From Curvularia sp. ZM96 (lineage: Eukaryota > Ascomycota > Dothideomycetes > Pleosporales > Pleosporaceae): DNA of 64,000 nucleotides. Under the pieces are notes generated by a model that saw only the letters and a program-made list of their open reading frames with translations, was not told where the DNA came from and did not search any database. The DNA lies in contig JAJGBQ010000001.1 in the NCBI GenBank assembly GCA_022457065.1, positions 992,001 to 1,056,000 of the forward strand, in the 5' to 3' direction. This document shows, piece after piece, positions 55,992-64,000 of the stretch; the first letter of the stretch is position 1, and each line of letters opens with the position of its first letter. A program made the translations under genes and the position numbers.

Positions 55992-57006
55992 ATGGCGAAA
56001 AGAAAGTCCGAGAGAGATCCTGAAGACCTGCCCGATGCGTCGGACAAGCGCACGCAGCAAGATGGCGACGACTCTGGAAGCGACGAGGTATGCGCTTTGG
56101 TCCATTCCGCCTCCAGTCGAACAGCTAGCTAACAATTGTATGCTAGGAAATGGACATTGTAAACGTAGACTTTGAATGGTTCGATCCACAGCCAGCCGTA
56201 GACTTTCACGGGCTCAAGAACCTTATGCGCCAGCTCCTCGATGTCGATGCGCAACTGTTCAATCTCTCAGAACTCGCCGACATCATATTGGCGCAACCGC
56301 TGCTGGGCAGCACCGTCAAGGTGGACGGAAACGAAACCGACCCATATGCCTTCCTTACAGTCTTGAACCTGCAAACACACCAAGTACGCATGCTTCCCAG
56401 CCCATAATCTTGGTCTGCTATCCATTGGGTAGAAATCGACATCTCTAACAGGATCTACAGGACAAGAAAGTGATTCGCGACCTGACATCCTACCTCTCGA
56501 AGAAAGCCACTTCGATCCCTGCTCTCCCACCGCTGCTCTCCCCATCCTCTACGGCGCAAGTCGGCCTCATCCTGACCGAACGCTTCATAAACATGCCACA
56601 CGAGGTCGTTCCCCCAATGTACACAATGTTGCTGGAAGAGATTCAATGGGCCGTTGAGGAAAAGGAGCCGTACACATTTACGCACTACCTTGTGCTTTCG
56701 AAATGCTACTCCGAGATCCAGTCGCAGTTACCGAGCAGTGATGCGCCGCCAAGCAAGAAGAAGAACAAGAAGGCCGACGTTGGCCAGGAAACGTTTTACT
56801 TCCACCCCGAGGACGAGGTGCTGCACAAGCATGCGCTGGGCTACATGGACTTTGAGTACGACACACCAGTGGACGAGGGTGCGAGTGATAGCAAGAGAGC
56901 GTTCCAGGAGCTAGGCGTCAAGCCGAAGGGACATATGGTGCTGATTGAGGCGGACAAGTTCAAGGACGCCGTTGAAGCTATCAAGACCTACCTCAGTGGC
57001 CAATGA
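55992..57006 (+). CDS. BCP1: BCP1/BCCIP family protein
   Basis: Three exons: 55992-56087, 56147-56383 and 56461-57006. 292 aa, close to yeast Bcp1 (283). Introns are 59 and 77 bp. The N-terminus is charged (MAKRKSERDPEDLPD with an acidic run). The conserved core has 'IVNVDFEWFDPQPAVDFHGL', 'LLDVDAQLFNLSELADIILA', 'DPYAFLTVLNL', 'GLILTERFINMPHEVVPPMY' and 'FYFHPEDEVLHKHALGYMDF'. Bcp1 acts in the nucleus as chaperone of ribosomal protein uL14 (Rpl23) and in export of Mss4. The second intron has two possible acceptors nine bases apart (after 56451 and after 56460), both in frame; the downstream one fits the CTAAC branch spacing better. Confidence 0.93.
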
Positions 57007-57274
57007 TAGGAGATGTGAAGATATAAAGTTCATGCATAACCCACCTCACAAGAGCCTATGGAGTATGGAGCGAAAGGTGCCACGATTGTCGTAATGCATA
57101 CATGTGACAACAACACCTATACCCAATAAAAGCAAATGGTGACTCTAACTGGTGTTACATTGCAGGGACACAAGCCGAATCTATGTGAATCAAACCGTAG
57201 GAAAATTGGTGATGCTCGCTCCTATACACACACAAGTCTTGACATCGTGCACCCCTCCTTCAAAGTTACTCCGC
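57007..57274. terminator. Convergent 3' region of BCP1 and the Rieske gene
   Basis: These 268 bp lie between two tail-to-tail genes and should contain both polyadenylation signals. AATAAA occurs at about 57125 on the plus strand (CCCAATAAAAGC), plausible for BCP1. Confidence 0.45.
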
Positions 57275-58241
57275 TTAACCAATGACAACCTTGCCCTCCT
57301 CGGGGAAGTCGTATTGGGGAACTTCGAGGTTGAGAGGGGCAGGTCCCTTTCTTATGCGGCCAGAAATGTCGTAGTGGGATCCGTGGCAAGGGCAGAACCA
57401 GCCTCCGAAGTCACCAGCCTCGCCAATGGGGACGCATCCAAGATGAGTGCAGACACCTATTGCTGTTAACTCCAAACTCCATATGCGTACTTTGTTGTGA
57501 CGTACCCAACATGATCAACCATTCAGGCTTCTGGACACGGGCAGAGTCGGGCTGGGGGTCACGGAGAGACTCCCACTTGGTATCCTCGGCCTCCTTGATC
57601 TCGTCCTCGGTGCGGTGTCGGATGAAGACAGGCTTGCCTCGCCACTTGATAATGACCTGCTCTAATCAGCTTCCACCTTCCAGGAAACACGTATGGTATT
57701 GCGAGACGTACGTTCTTGCCCTCGGGAATAGCAGCGAGGTCGATTTCTACCTTGGCCTGGGCCAAAACATCGGCGGAGGCGGACATGTTGACAAGGAAGT
57801 CTGTTGAGCGAATCGGTTAGCCGTCCGGTTCTCCATCAGGGTACGGTCGCATATCATCCGCAAAATGGCCAATTGCTCTCCTACGACTCCAAATATGCCG
57901 TATCAATTGAGCCCAACAAGTTCCGTCTCTCCACTGGGCTATCGCGGTGCTGGTGACCTACCCTGTACAGTCGCCTTCGCGCCAAGCGCACTGAGCGCAC
58001 CCATGGATCCGACCATGAAGTACTGGAACACCTTCGGTCCTGTCTCGCCACCCTTATTCCTGTACGCAGCAAACGAGGGAATCTTGGTCGAGTCCGGGCT
58101 GCCCTTGAAGGGACTATCGAACGAGGAAGCCGAGGCGTTGCGGGTCTGCATAGCGGTGCAGCCGGCCGCCCGGGCAACGGGCAATTGGTGAGCAGTCCAT
58201 GAGCGTGCGACGGCACGGGCGGTGTTGGCGAGGGCGGGCAT
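57275..58241 (-). CDS. RIP1: Rieske iron-sulfur subunit of cytochrome bc1 complex
   Basis: Four exons: 58241-57962, 57800-57712, 57656-57506 and 57456-57275. Introns are 161, 55 and 49 bp. 233 aa. It carries electrons from ubiquinol to cytochrome c1 in complex III of the inner mitochondrial membrane. A mitochondrial presequence is evident (residues 1 to about 30, ARAVARSWTAHQLPVARAA), then the single membrane helix 'VFQYFMVGSMGALSALGAKA', the hinge 'MSASADVLAQAKVEIDL', and the cluster-binding motifs 'GVCTHLGCVPIG' and 'CPCHGSHYDISGR' (2 Cys, 2 His, plus the disulfide pair). The first intron is unusually long for this window. A CCAAT box lies about 110 bp upstream. Confidence 0.97.
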
Positions 58242-58347
58242 CGTGGACGCGAGTGGGCGGGGGTCGTTGTCGTTGATGGAGAGGAGCTTGGGTTGACGAT
58301 GTTGAAGTTTTGGCTGGTTTGGCAAGGAGCGTTATGTCAGGTGTCGT

Positions 58348-58357
58348 CTGATTGGCC
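58348..58357 (-). promoter_or_regulatory. CCAAT box upstream of the Rieske gene
   Basis: On the coding strand GGCCAATCAG lies 107-116 bp before the ATG of the Rieske gene. CCAAT sequences bind the HAP complex, which activates respiratory-chain genes in fungi. The call is by position and consensus only. Confidence 0.45.
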
Positions 58358-58856
58358 AGATGGTCCCGTGCAGACGAACACCGTCCCGGCGTCATCGACC
58401 GAACATCACCCCAGATATGGAATGCTTCATGAAGTTCATATGCATTTGCTCACGAAGTAGTTTCAGAGGCCCCAGTATGCTGGCTGATATTGACTAGCTG
58501 ATCAGTTGTGATCTCCCGCGTATAGCAAAAAACCCTCACTAACCTTGCTTCTTCGCTACCACGGTTCTTGAGAAGGAACTCGGTCATCCACTCTCACACC
58601 ATTAGAAGCTACGACTTCAAGCAATGGAACAGGGAATACTTCTGAGCAAACCAAAGTCTTGGCGGCTGCCTGGCTGCTAGCTTTACCCTTTTCCATCTCC
58701 ATCTCACATTACTTGCTCATATATATACCTTCAAGACACTTTCCTACCAACGATTACTCCTCACTAACTTGATGCGCAAAACGACAAGCCTTTGCATGAG
58801 CCACTGTAACTACCTTGCCTGATATCACCACAGCAGTAGCCGAGTTGATCGCAACA
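58358..58856. other. Divergent intergenic region
   Basis: About 500 bp of shared upstream sequence between the Rieske and macro-domain genes. TATATATACC near 58719 may be a TATA element for the macro-domain gene. Confidence 0.45.
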
Positions 58857-59660
58857 ATGTCTATCAACAAGAACGCTTCCATCACCTCCTACTTCCAGCC
58901 CAAGAGTGGAGAACATGACGAAGCAACCTCCAAAGCGCCTAACAAAGATGCTTCCGAGAACCTGCTAACGACAACATCCTCGACACCACAAGACAAAGAA
59001 GACGGCAAAGGCAAGAAGCCGTTATCAGCGCCACCAGCGCCGCCATCGTCCAATCCCAAAGTCAAAGAGATTACAACACACACGGCCCTCTCATACAAAA
59101 ACCTGCCTCCCACCTATTATTCACCGCCTTCCTCATCTTCTCTCGCAACACTAAGTCTTACTCATCACAGCGGCTCCCTCTTCTCCGCTCCGCCAGGTAC
59201 CCTCCTCCTGCACGCTTGCAACACCCAGGGCTCCTGGGGCGCTGGTATCGCCCTCGCATTCAAGCAGCAATATCCCAACGCGTTCGCCATCTACCACGCC
59301 TTCTGCACCAAGGAGCACTCGATCAAGGCATTCAACCCTGTGCCAGTCGGAACAACACTGTTGATTCCACCGGTCGACGGGGACAAAGGCCATTGGATCG
59401 GTTGTCTCTTTACGAGTCGGCGGTATGGAAAGGAGAAAGATGACGTGAAGGAGATTTTGAGGAATACGAAGAGGGCAATGGAGGTGTGTTTGGAGCTGGT
59501 GAAGGTGGTGGCAGGTGAGATCAGTGGGGCGAGAATGTGCAGGATTAATAGTGGGAAGTTTGGCGTGCCGTGGAAGAACACGGAAGAGGTGTTGAAGGCT
59601 GTTGTGGTCAGAGAGGGTTGGGCGGGTAGTGTGGAGGTGTGGAATGAGGAGGATTTTTAA
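58857..59660 (+). CDS. POA1: POA1-like macro-domain protein (ADP-ribose 1''-phosphate phosphatase)
   Basis: A single-exon gene of 267 aa from ATG 58857; an upstream in-frame ATG at 58815 would add 14. A disordered N-terminus of about 80 residues starts MSINKNASITSYFQPK, which resembles a PCNA-binding PIP box or the start of repair proteins. The macro domain follows: 'LLLHACNTQGSWGAGIALAF' (ADP-ribose-binding NxQGxWGxGIA), 'QYPNAFAIYHAFC', 'VGTTLLIPP', 'HWIGCLFTSRRYG' and 'INSGKFGVPW'. Yeast Poa1 dephosphorylates ADP-ribose 1''-phosphate, a product of tRNA splicing. The catalytic motif is intact. The long N-terminal extension is absent from yeast Poa1. Confidence 0.9.
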   Translation: MSINKNASITSYFQPKSGEHDEATSKAPNKDASENLLTTTSSTPQDKEDGKGKKPLSAPPAPPSSNPKVKEITTHTALSYKNLPPTYYSPPSSSSLATLSLTHHSGSLFSAPPGTLLLHACNTQGSWGAGIALAFKQQYPNAFAIYHAFCTKEHSIKAFNPVPVGTTLLIPPVDGDKGHWIGCLFTSRRYGKEKDDVKEILRNTKRAMEVCLELVKVVAGEISGARMCRINSGKFGVPWKNTEEVLKAVVVREGWAGSVEVWNEEDF

Positions 59661-60028
59661 GTGGTGTCTCTGGACACATTGCTACTAGTATCCCAGTGGC
59701 TGATATTGGGTTCCGAGAGCTCCATATGGATGTACGATTAGGGAGGCGTGGACGCCCTGATAACTGGTGCAATGCTTTAGTCATGTATGCTTCTTCAAGA
59801 GTGGCCAATTACGGTTAAGGATTGTCCAGACTGTACAGAAAATGCTGCCATGGGTACTGCAACTTGGGCCGCAATCGGATGAGATGAATTCCTGTTTCAT
59901 TGTCAAGTACAGTCAACGCCTCCCATATCCACTTCTGTATACTGGTCAAGTACTCCTGGCATGGTATATCCTGCTGAACGCCAAATGCAATGCAAAAAAT
60001 TTCGTTTCAGCGCCCCAATCGGCACAAT
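59661..60028. other. Convergent intergenic region
   Basis: These 368 bp lie between the macro-domain gene and the histone-fold gene. No feature was identified. Confidence 0.5.
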
Positions 60029-60808
60029 TTATTTGGTTCCATTGATTGCTGTGAAGCCGCCTGTTGACCGCCTAGGGGCTGGACTGGGGTTCTCATTCTC
60101 GGTCACAGCGGGCTGCTGTGGTGGTCCACGCATCTCCATTTCAATTTGCATAGCCGCAGGGTCCTCTTCTGGCTCGCTGTCTGCAACGCGGTCTACGCCC
60201 TGGTCGACTTCCATGGCGTCAGGCGTTTCGTCAGGCTTGTCTGGAGATTGCGAAGCTGTGGCAGCGCCATTGACGGGTGTCTCGCTGTTCTCTGCGGTCT
60301 CTGCCTCGACAGTCTCTGTGGCGAGATCCAGTGTCATCTGGCCATTTACTGGTCCATCATTCTTGCCCCCCTTCTCCTTTCTTTTAGCGTCCTCCTTTTC
60401 CTTCTCTTCAATCTTCTTCTTCACCGCGCCCCATGTGCTGGTCTTGGGTGCAACGTCGACTAGAAACTCTAAATTGTCTGTCTTAGCTACCGCGCTGCTG
60501 ATATCGCGATACTGAATGTTGCGGCGGGGCTTGCGCTCGGCTTTTACGACATTGTAAGTTGTGGTTGCGAGGTGCTGAATGAACATTTCTGTGGCCAGCG
60601 CGATAGCGAAGGCGGCATTCTTGGAAGTTGTGATGCGCTCGGGGTCTGCTTGAATGATCTTCTGCACGCGTGCCACTGGGGAGGAAGTTAGCTGGCAGGC
60701 CTATGTAGATAGTGATCTGGGCCAGATGTCAGGAAAATACTCACGGGGAAGTGACACATGTCCAGTGATTTCCTTGTTGGGCGCAATGGGAGTATTGTTG
60801 TAGGGCAT
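60029..60808 (-). CDS. Histone-fold protein, DNA polymerase epsilon subunit Dpb3 / CHRAC-type
   Basis: Two exons: 60808-60745 and 60675-60029, with a 69-bp intron. 236 aa. The first exon supplies 'MPYNNTPIAPNKEITGHVSL'; the join gives 'LPLARVQKIIQADPERITTS', the CBF/NF-Y-type histone-fold start. The fold continues 'KNAAFAIALATEMFIQHLAT' and 'NIQYRDISSAVAKTDNLEFL'. The rest is a Lys/Glu-rich then acidic disordered tail containing 'DAMEVDQGVDRVADSEPEED'. This matches subunit C of DNA polymerase epsilon (Dpb3) or the paralogous CHRAC15-like remodeling subunit; the two are hard to separate by eye, and NF-YC is less likely. The partner would be a Dpb4-like protein. Confidence 0.82.
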
Positions 60809-61274
60809 GGTGATGGAGGGGCGTTGCGCTGGTTCTATGCGATGCGGATTGTCGAGTCCTTATTGAAGGTTGATGCGCGTTTCTAACAGAGTTTCCAAGA
60901 GTTAGAGCAGGTATTTGGATCCAGATTATTGACAGACGCGGTCAAGTCGCGCAAAATGGTAACGTTGAAGATGTAGTCGCGTGCGGTCGTGGTTTCGAGA
61001 TGTTCGTGTCGAGTCTATCCTCACACCCCTGTTCGATGTGGGAGGGCCATTGCGCTGGGACCGTCATCATGGCCAGGAGCACTTCACCCGGCTGCGGCCA
61101 CCAACCGTCTCTTCTCATACATCTTCGGGGATAGCAGACTCTTTTGCAGATTCTTACAGCCCTTTCATATCTTGCAAAACTGATTTATTGTGTGTTGTTG
61201 CTTCCTCATCCGTGCTGAACCGAACATCACCATTCCTAGCCATCACGGTACGGCGGTGAGGGTAGATATCGACC
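60809..61274. other. Divergent intergenic region
   Basis: These 466 bp hold the promoters of the histone-fold gene and the carboxypeptidase gene. No specific element is called. Confidence 0.45.
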
Positions 61275-62852
61275 ATGAAGCTATCCATTGCGAGTTTGCT
61301 CGCAGCCACTGTACCTGTAACTTCGTTGTCGCAGGTGCCTTTCCAAGAGACGCCTGATGTCGAAGGCTTCCAAGTATACCAGAGTCAATTCTCTGAACAC
61401 CATTCCGTCCGCATCAGAGAGCAACAAGACGACACCATCTGCAATGCCCATTCCAAACAATACACCGGCTGGCTAGATGTTGGCTCGAAACACATCTTCT
61501 TCTGGTACTTCGAGTCACAGAACAAGCCATCCGAAGATCCGCTGCTTCTATGGCTGACTGGCGGTCCTGGTGGCTCGGGCATGCTGGGGATGGTAAGAAA
61601 TACATGTGCGAAATACATGTGAGACATACACTAACTTCGTACCTACGAATCTTCCAGATGGGAGAGTTAGGCCCATGCATGATTAATGAGCACGGCAATG
61701 GCACTGTGTATAATGAATACGGATGGAGTAAGAACGCCAATATCATCTTCGTTGATCAACCGGCTGGTGTAGGTTTCAGTTATGTGGACCAAGGCATCCC
61801 GCTTCCAGCAACAAGCTTCACAGCGGCGGAAGACATGCATCATTTCCTGCAATTGTTTACCAGCGATATCTTCCCGAACTTATCTGGGAGAGACTTTCAC
61901 ATAACCGGAGAAAGCTATGCTGTAGGTCAATGGCAATATGCAAAGTGCATAAGCTGATCATTTCCAGGGCCACTATGTCCCTACACTCGGTGCGCAGATT
62001 GTTTCTCAGAACCTCCTGTACCCCAAACGACCTCAAATCAACCTCAAATCAACTTTCACTGGCAATGCATACGTCTCGCCCAAAGACACTACTTTTGGCT
62101 ACTGGGAGACACTCTGCACAACAAACCCTGGCGTCGAAAGTCCTGTATTTAACCAAACACGTTGTGATATCATGGCTGCAAATCTACCTCGCTGTATGGA
62201 ACTAACAAAAGTCTGTTACGAACATCCGGATCCGGCTATTTGCCTGGCTGCTGACGAGGTGTGCGACGACGGAGTCGTTCATTACTACGACGGCGAGTCT
62301 GGCGAAGGTGGACGCAATCGCTATGACATTACCCGCGATTGCGAGACCAAGGATGATCTCTGCTACATTGAGATTCCAAGAATACAGAAGTATCTCAACC
62401 TACCAACGGTGTGGAAGGCTTTGAACGTGCCCAAAGCTGTAGGCAATTACTCGATTTTCTCTGGAGCTGTTGCGGGTGCCTTTTGGGTGACTGCAGATGG
62501 CGTCCTCAGCACGCAGCCACAGGTTCTGTATCTTCTTGAGCATGGCATTGACATTCTTTTTTACCAAGGCAACCTTGACCTCGCTTGCAACACTGCAGGA
62601 AACCTTCAGTGGGCGAACACAATGCCATGGAAAGGACAGCCGGCGTTTGTTGCACAGCCGAAGAGAATCTGGAAGAATGAAGGAAAAGAAGTGGGCTGGT
62701 TCAAGGAGGTAAAGACAGAGACTGCGAGCGGAAGAGAAACGACTTTTGCTTTTACCACGGTAGATGGAGCGGGGCACCTGGTGCCATTCGACAAGCCAAA
62801 GGAGGCATTGGCGCTGGTGAGCAGGTGGTTGGAGAAGAGGAGCTTTGCCTGA
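61275..62852 (+). CDS. Secreted serine carboxypeptidase (family S10)
   Basis: Three exons: 61275-61592, 61658-61921 and 61968-62852. Introns are 65 and 46 bp. 488 aa. A signal peptide is clear (MKLSIASLLAATVPVTSLS). S10 blocks are 'YTGWLDVGSKHIFFWYFES', 'LLLWLTGGPGGSGMLGM', 'GELGPC' and 'NIIFVDQPAGVGFSY'. The nucleophile motif GESYAGHY is split by intron 2; the Asp is in 'GNLDLACNTAGN' and the His in 'DGAGHLVPFDKP'. The enzyme removes C-terminal residues from peptides at acid pH, outside the cell or in the vacuole. The substrate-binding motif NGGPGCSS of yeast CPY is TGGPGGSG here. Confidence 0.93.
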
Positions 62853-63371
62853 GTGTCGCGTGCCTTGGATAGATAGTCTACGTGTTCTCAATATCACCTA
62901 CCCAAGACCTGCATACAATGATATATCGCGCAGCGTCTGAATGCTGCAATAGTCCGCACTTGGCAACTTTGATGCTGGTCAACAACCTGGCGGAGCCGCA
63001 TTGATGTGGGTAAGATGACGAAAGCGAAGCTCCTTCAAGACCTCGCAATCGCAGCAAGCTCGGAAAAGGCACACGACAAAGCCGTGATCGCAGTTCTGTA
63101 TGCAAATTCAAAACGAAGACACCGCACCGGCCATGTGCATGTCATCATTTGCATCGCGTTTGGTGCCCAAAACATGCGTTTTGTCTCCACCGATGATATC
63201 ACTACACCACTACGTCATCGCTATGTTAGTCTTTGCGCACACAACAGACCCTTCATAAGGAGGGGGAGCTCATCAGCAGTAGCATCACACACATCCAATC
63301 CCAATCTTCTACTTTCTGATCAATCTCCCATCTTAATTCTTTCCCAACACTTCACAAATCCCACACTCAAC
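62853..63371. other. Intergenic region
   Basis: These 519 bp lie upstream of the last gene. The last 100 bp are C/T/A-rich, as in highly expressed fungal promoters. A frame over 63006-63617 spans the next gene's start in another phase and is not considered real. Confidence 0.45.
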
Positions 63372-63839
63372 ATGTCTGGAAACTCAAGCGTCGGTAACCG
63401 CACTGTCTACGAGGCTGGCGACCAGGTCACCAAGTCCAACGCCGAGATCGAGCAGGAGAAGAAGGAGAACCGCTTCCACGAGGGCAAGGAGAACTCCCAC
63501 CAGGCCCTAGACTCCAGTACGTTTTTGCTCTGCGCTTATGTGTTGGTGCACGTGCCGTGGACCTGCGCAAGGCCTCGACCAGAACCAAACATGATAATCC
63601 TAGCCAACAATTACTAACAGTGCTTGACAGAGGATGAGCGATCAATCGCCAACAAGCTCGAGCGCGAGGAGAAGCGCGAGAAGGAGGGCGAGGACAAGTC
63701 CCTTGAGGACAAGCAGAGGGAGAAGGACGCTACCCTGCCCGCACGCGCACACGGCAACGAGCCCTCAAAGGGAGCCAAGATCGACCAGGAGCTGAGGGAA
63801 GAGGACGAGGCTATGCTCAAGAAGAAGGGCGCTGCCTAA
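63372..63839 (+). CDS. Small highly charged, probably disordered protein
   Basis: Two exons: 63372-63516 and 63631-63839, with a 114-bp intron (GTACGT…CTTGACAG). 117 aa. About half of all residues are Lys, Glu, Asp or Arg, with no hydrophobic core. Segments include 'MSGNSSVGNRTVYEAGDQVT', 'KLEREEKREKEGEDKSLEDK' and 'KIDQELREEDEAMLKKKGAA'. The composition resembles stress-induced hydrophilic proteins of fungi, but no named family can be assigned with confidence. Strong codon bias (AAG, GAG, CTC) and the pyrimidine-rich leader suggest high expression. Confidence 0.75.
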
Positions 63840-64000
63840 ATTCGTCGCTGTGAAGCACGATTTCGATACCCGCACTTATTCACGCGCATGCTTGGAGTTG
63901 GAAATGCATATAATGACATAACACGGATTGACGATAAAACGTCTCCTCGAAGGCCTGGAATATGGCCGAGACATGAATGAAAATGTATTACTACCAATTC

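Noticed and set aside
6719..63839. Search for a secondary-metabolite or effector cluster
   Set aside because: No polyketide synthase, NRPS, terpene synthase, cytochrome P450 or grouped tailoring enzymes are present; the transporter and hydrolases have no cluster context.

Overview
The window looks like nuclear DNA of a filamentous ascomycete, most likely a Dothideomycete of the Pleosporales type. This is inferred from gene content and style. Introns are short (43-161 bp, mostly 45-70) GT-AG introns with CTAAC/CTGAC-type branch sites. Protein families are fungal (secreted DppIV, VRG4-type GDP-mannose transporter, NB-ARC/TPR receptors, CLC/Gef1 channel). There is also RIP-like damage: TAG stops where CAG or TGG would be expected, in a transposon and in a receptor relic. 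No tRNA, rRNA or CRISPR was seen. Species assignment is not possible from sequence alone.

Region 1 (1-31.8 kb) is mixed and gene-sparse. An ankyrin-type gene at the left edge is split by a dead 1.84-kb pogo/Fot1-like DNA transposon; removing the element and one TA restores its frame exactly. Then come a PITH-domain protein, LSM8 (two exons, the first only 25 nt), a small basic ORF, a secreted dipeptidyl peptidase IV, a 3.6-kb stretch without a recognisable gene, a MARVEL membrane protein, an MFS sugar transporter (five exons), a coiled-coil protein and an SGNH-like hydrolase. Next is an intact eight-exon NLR-like receptor (alpha/beta hydrolase, NB-ARC, TPR), a GDP-mannose transporter on the minus strand with a truncated NB-ARC relic just upstream of it, and three unrecognised small genes.

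Region 2 (32.5-64 kb) is dense and mostly housekeeping: a GT31-like glycosyltransferase with a PAN/apple-like tail, an unrecognised protein with an internal duplication, the cytoplasmic dynein heavy chain (4,355 aa, 12.6 kb in one exon), a CLC chloride channel/antiporter, GMP synthase and BCP1 (divergent, 281 bp apart), the Rieske subunit of complex III, a POA1-like macro-domain phosphatase, a Dpb3-type histone-fold subunit, a serine carboxypeptidase and a small charged protein.

The genes do not form one pathway and no biosynthetic cluster is visible. The theme of the left half is turnover of STAND/ankyrin-type genes: one intact NLR, one decayed NB-ARC fragment and one transposon-interrupted ankyrin gene within 28 kb. 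Gene models were spliced by eye; exon borders are supported by phase, splice consensus and continuity of conserved motifs, not by transcripts.
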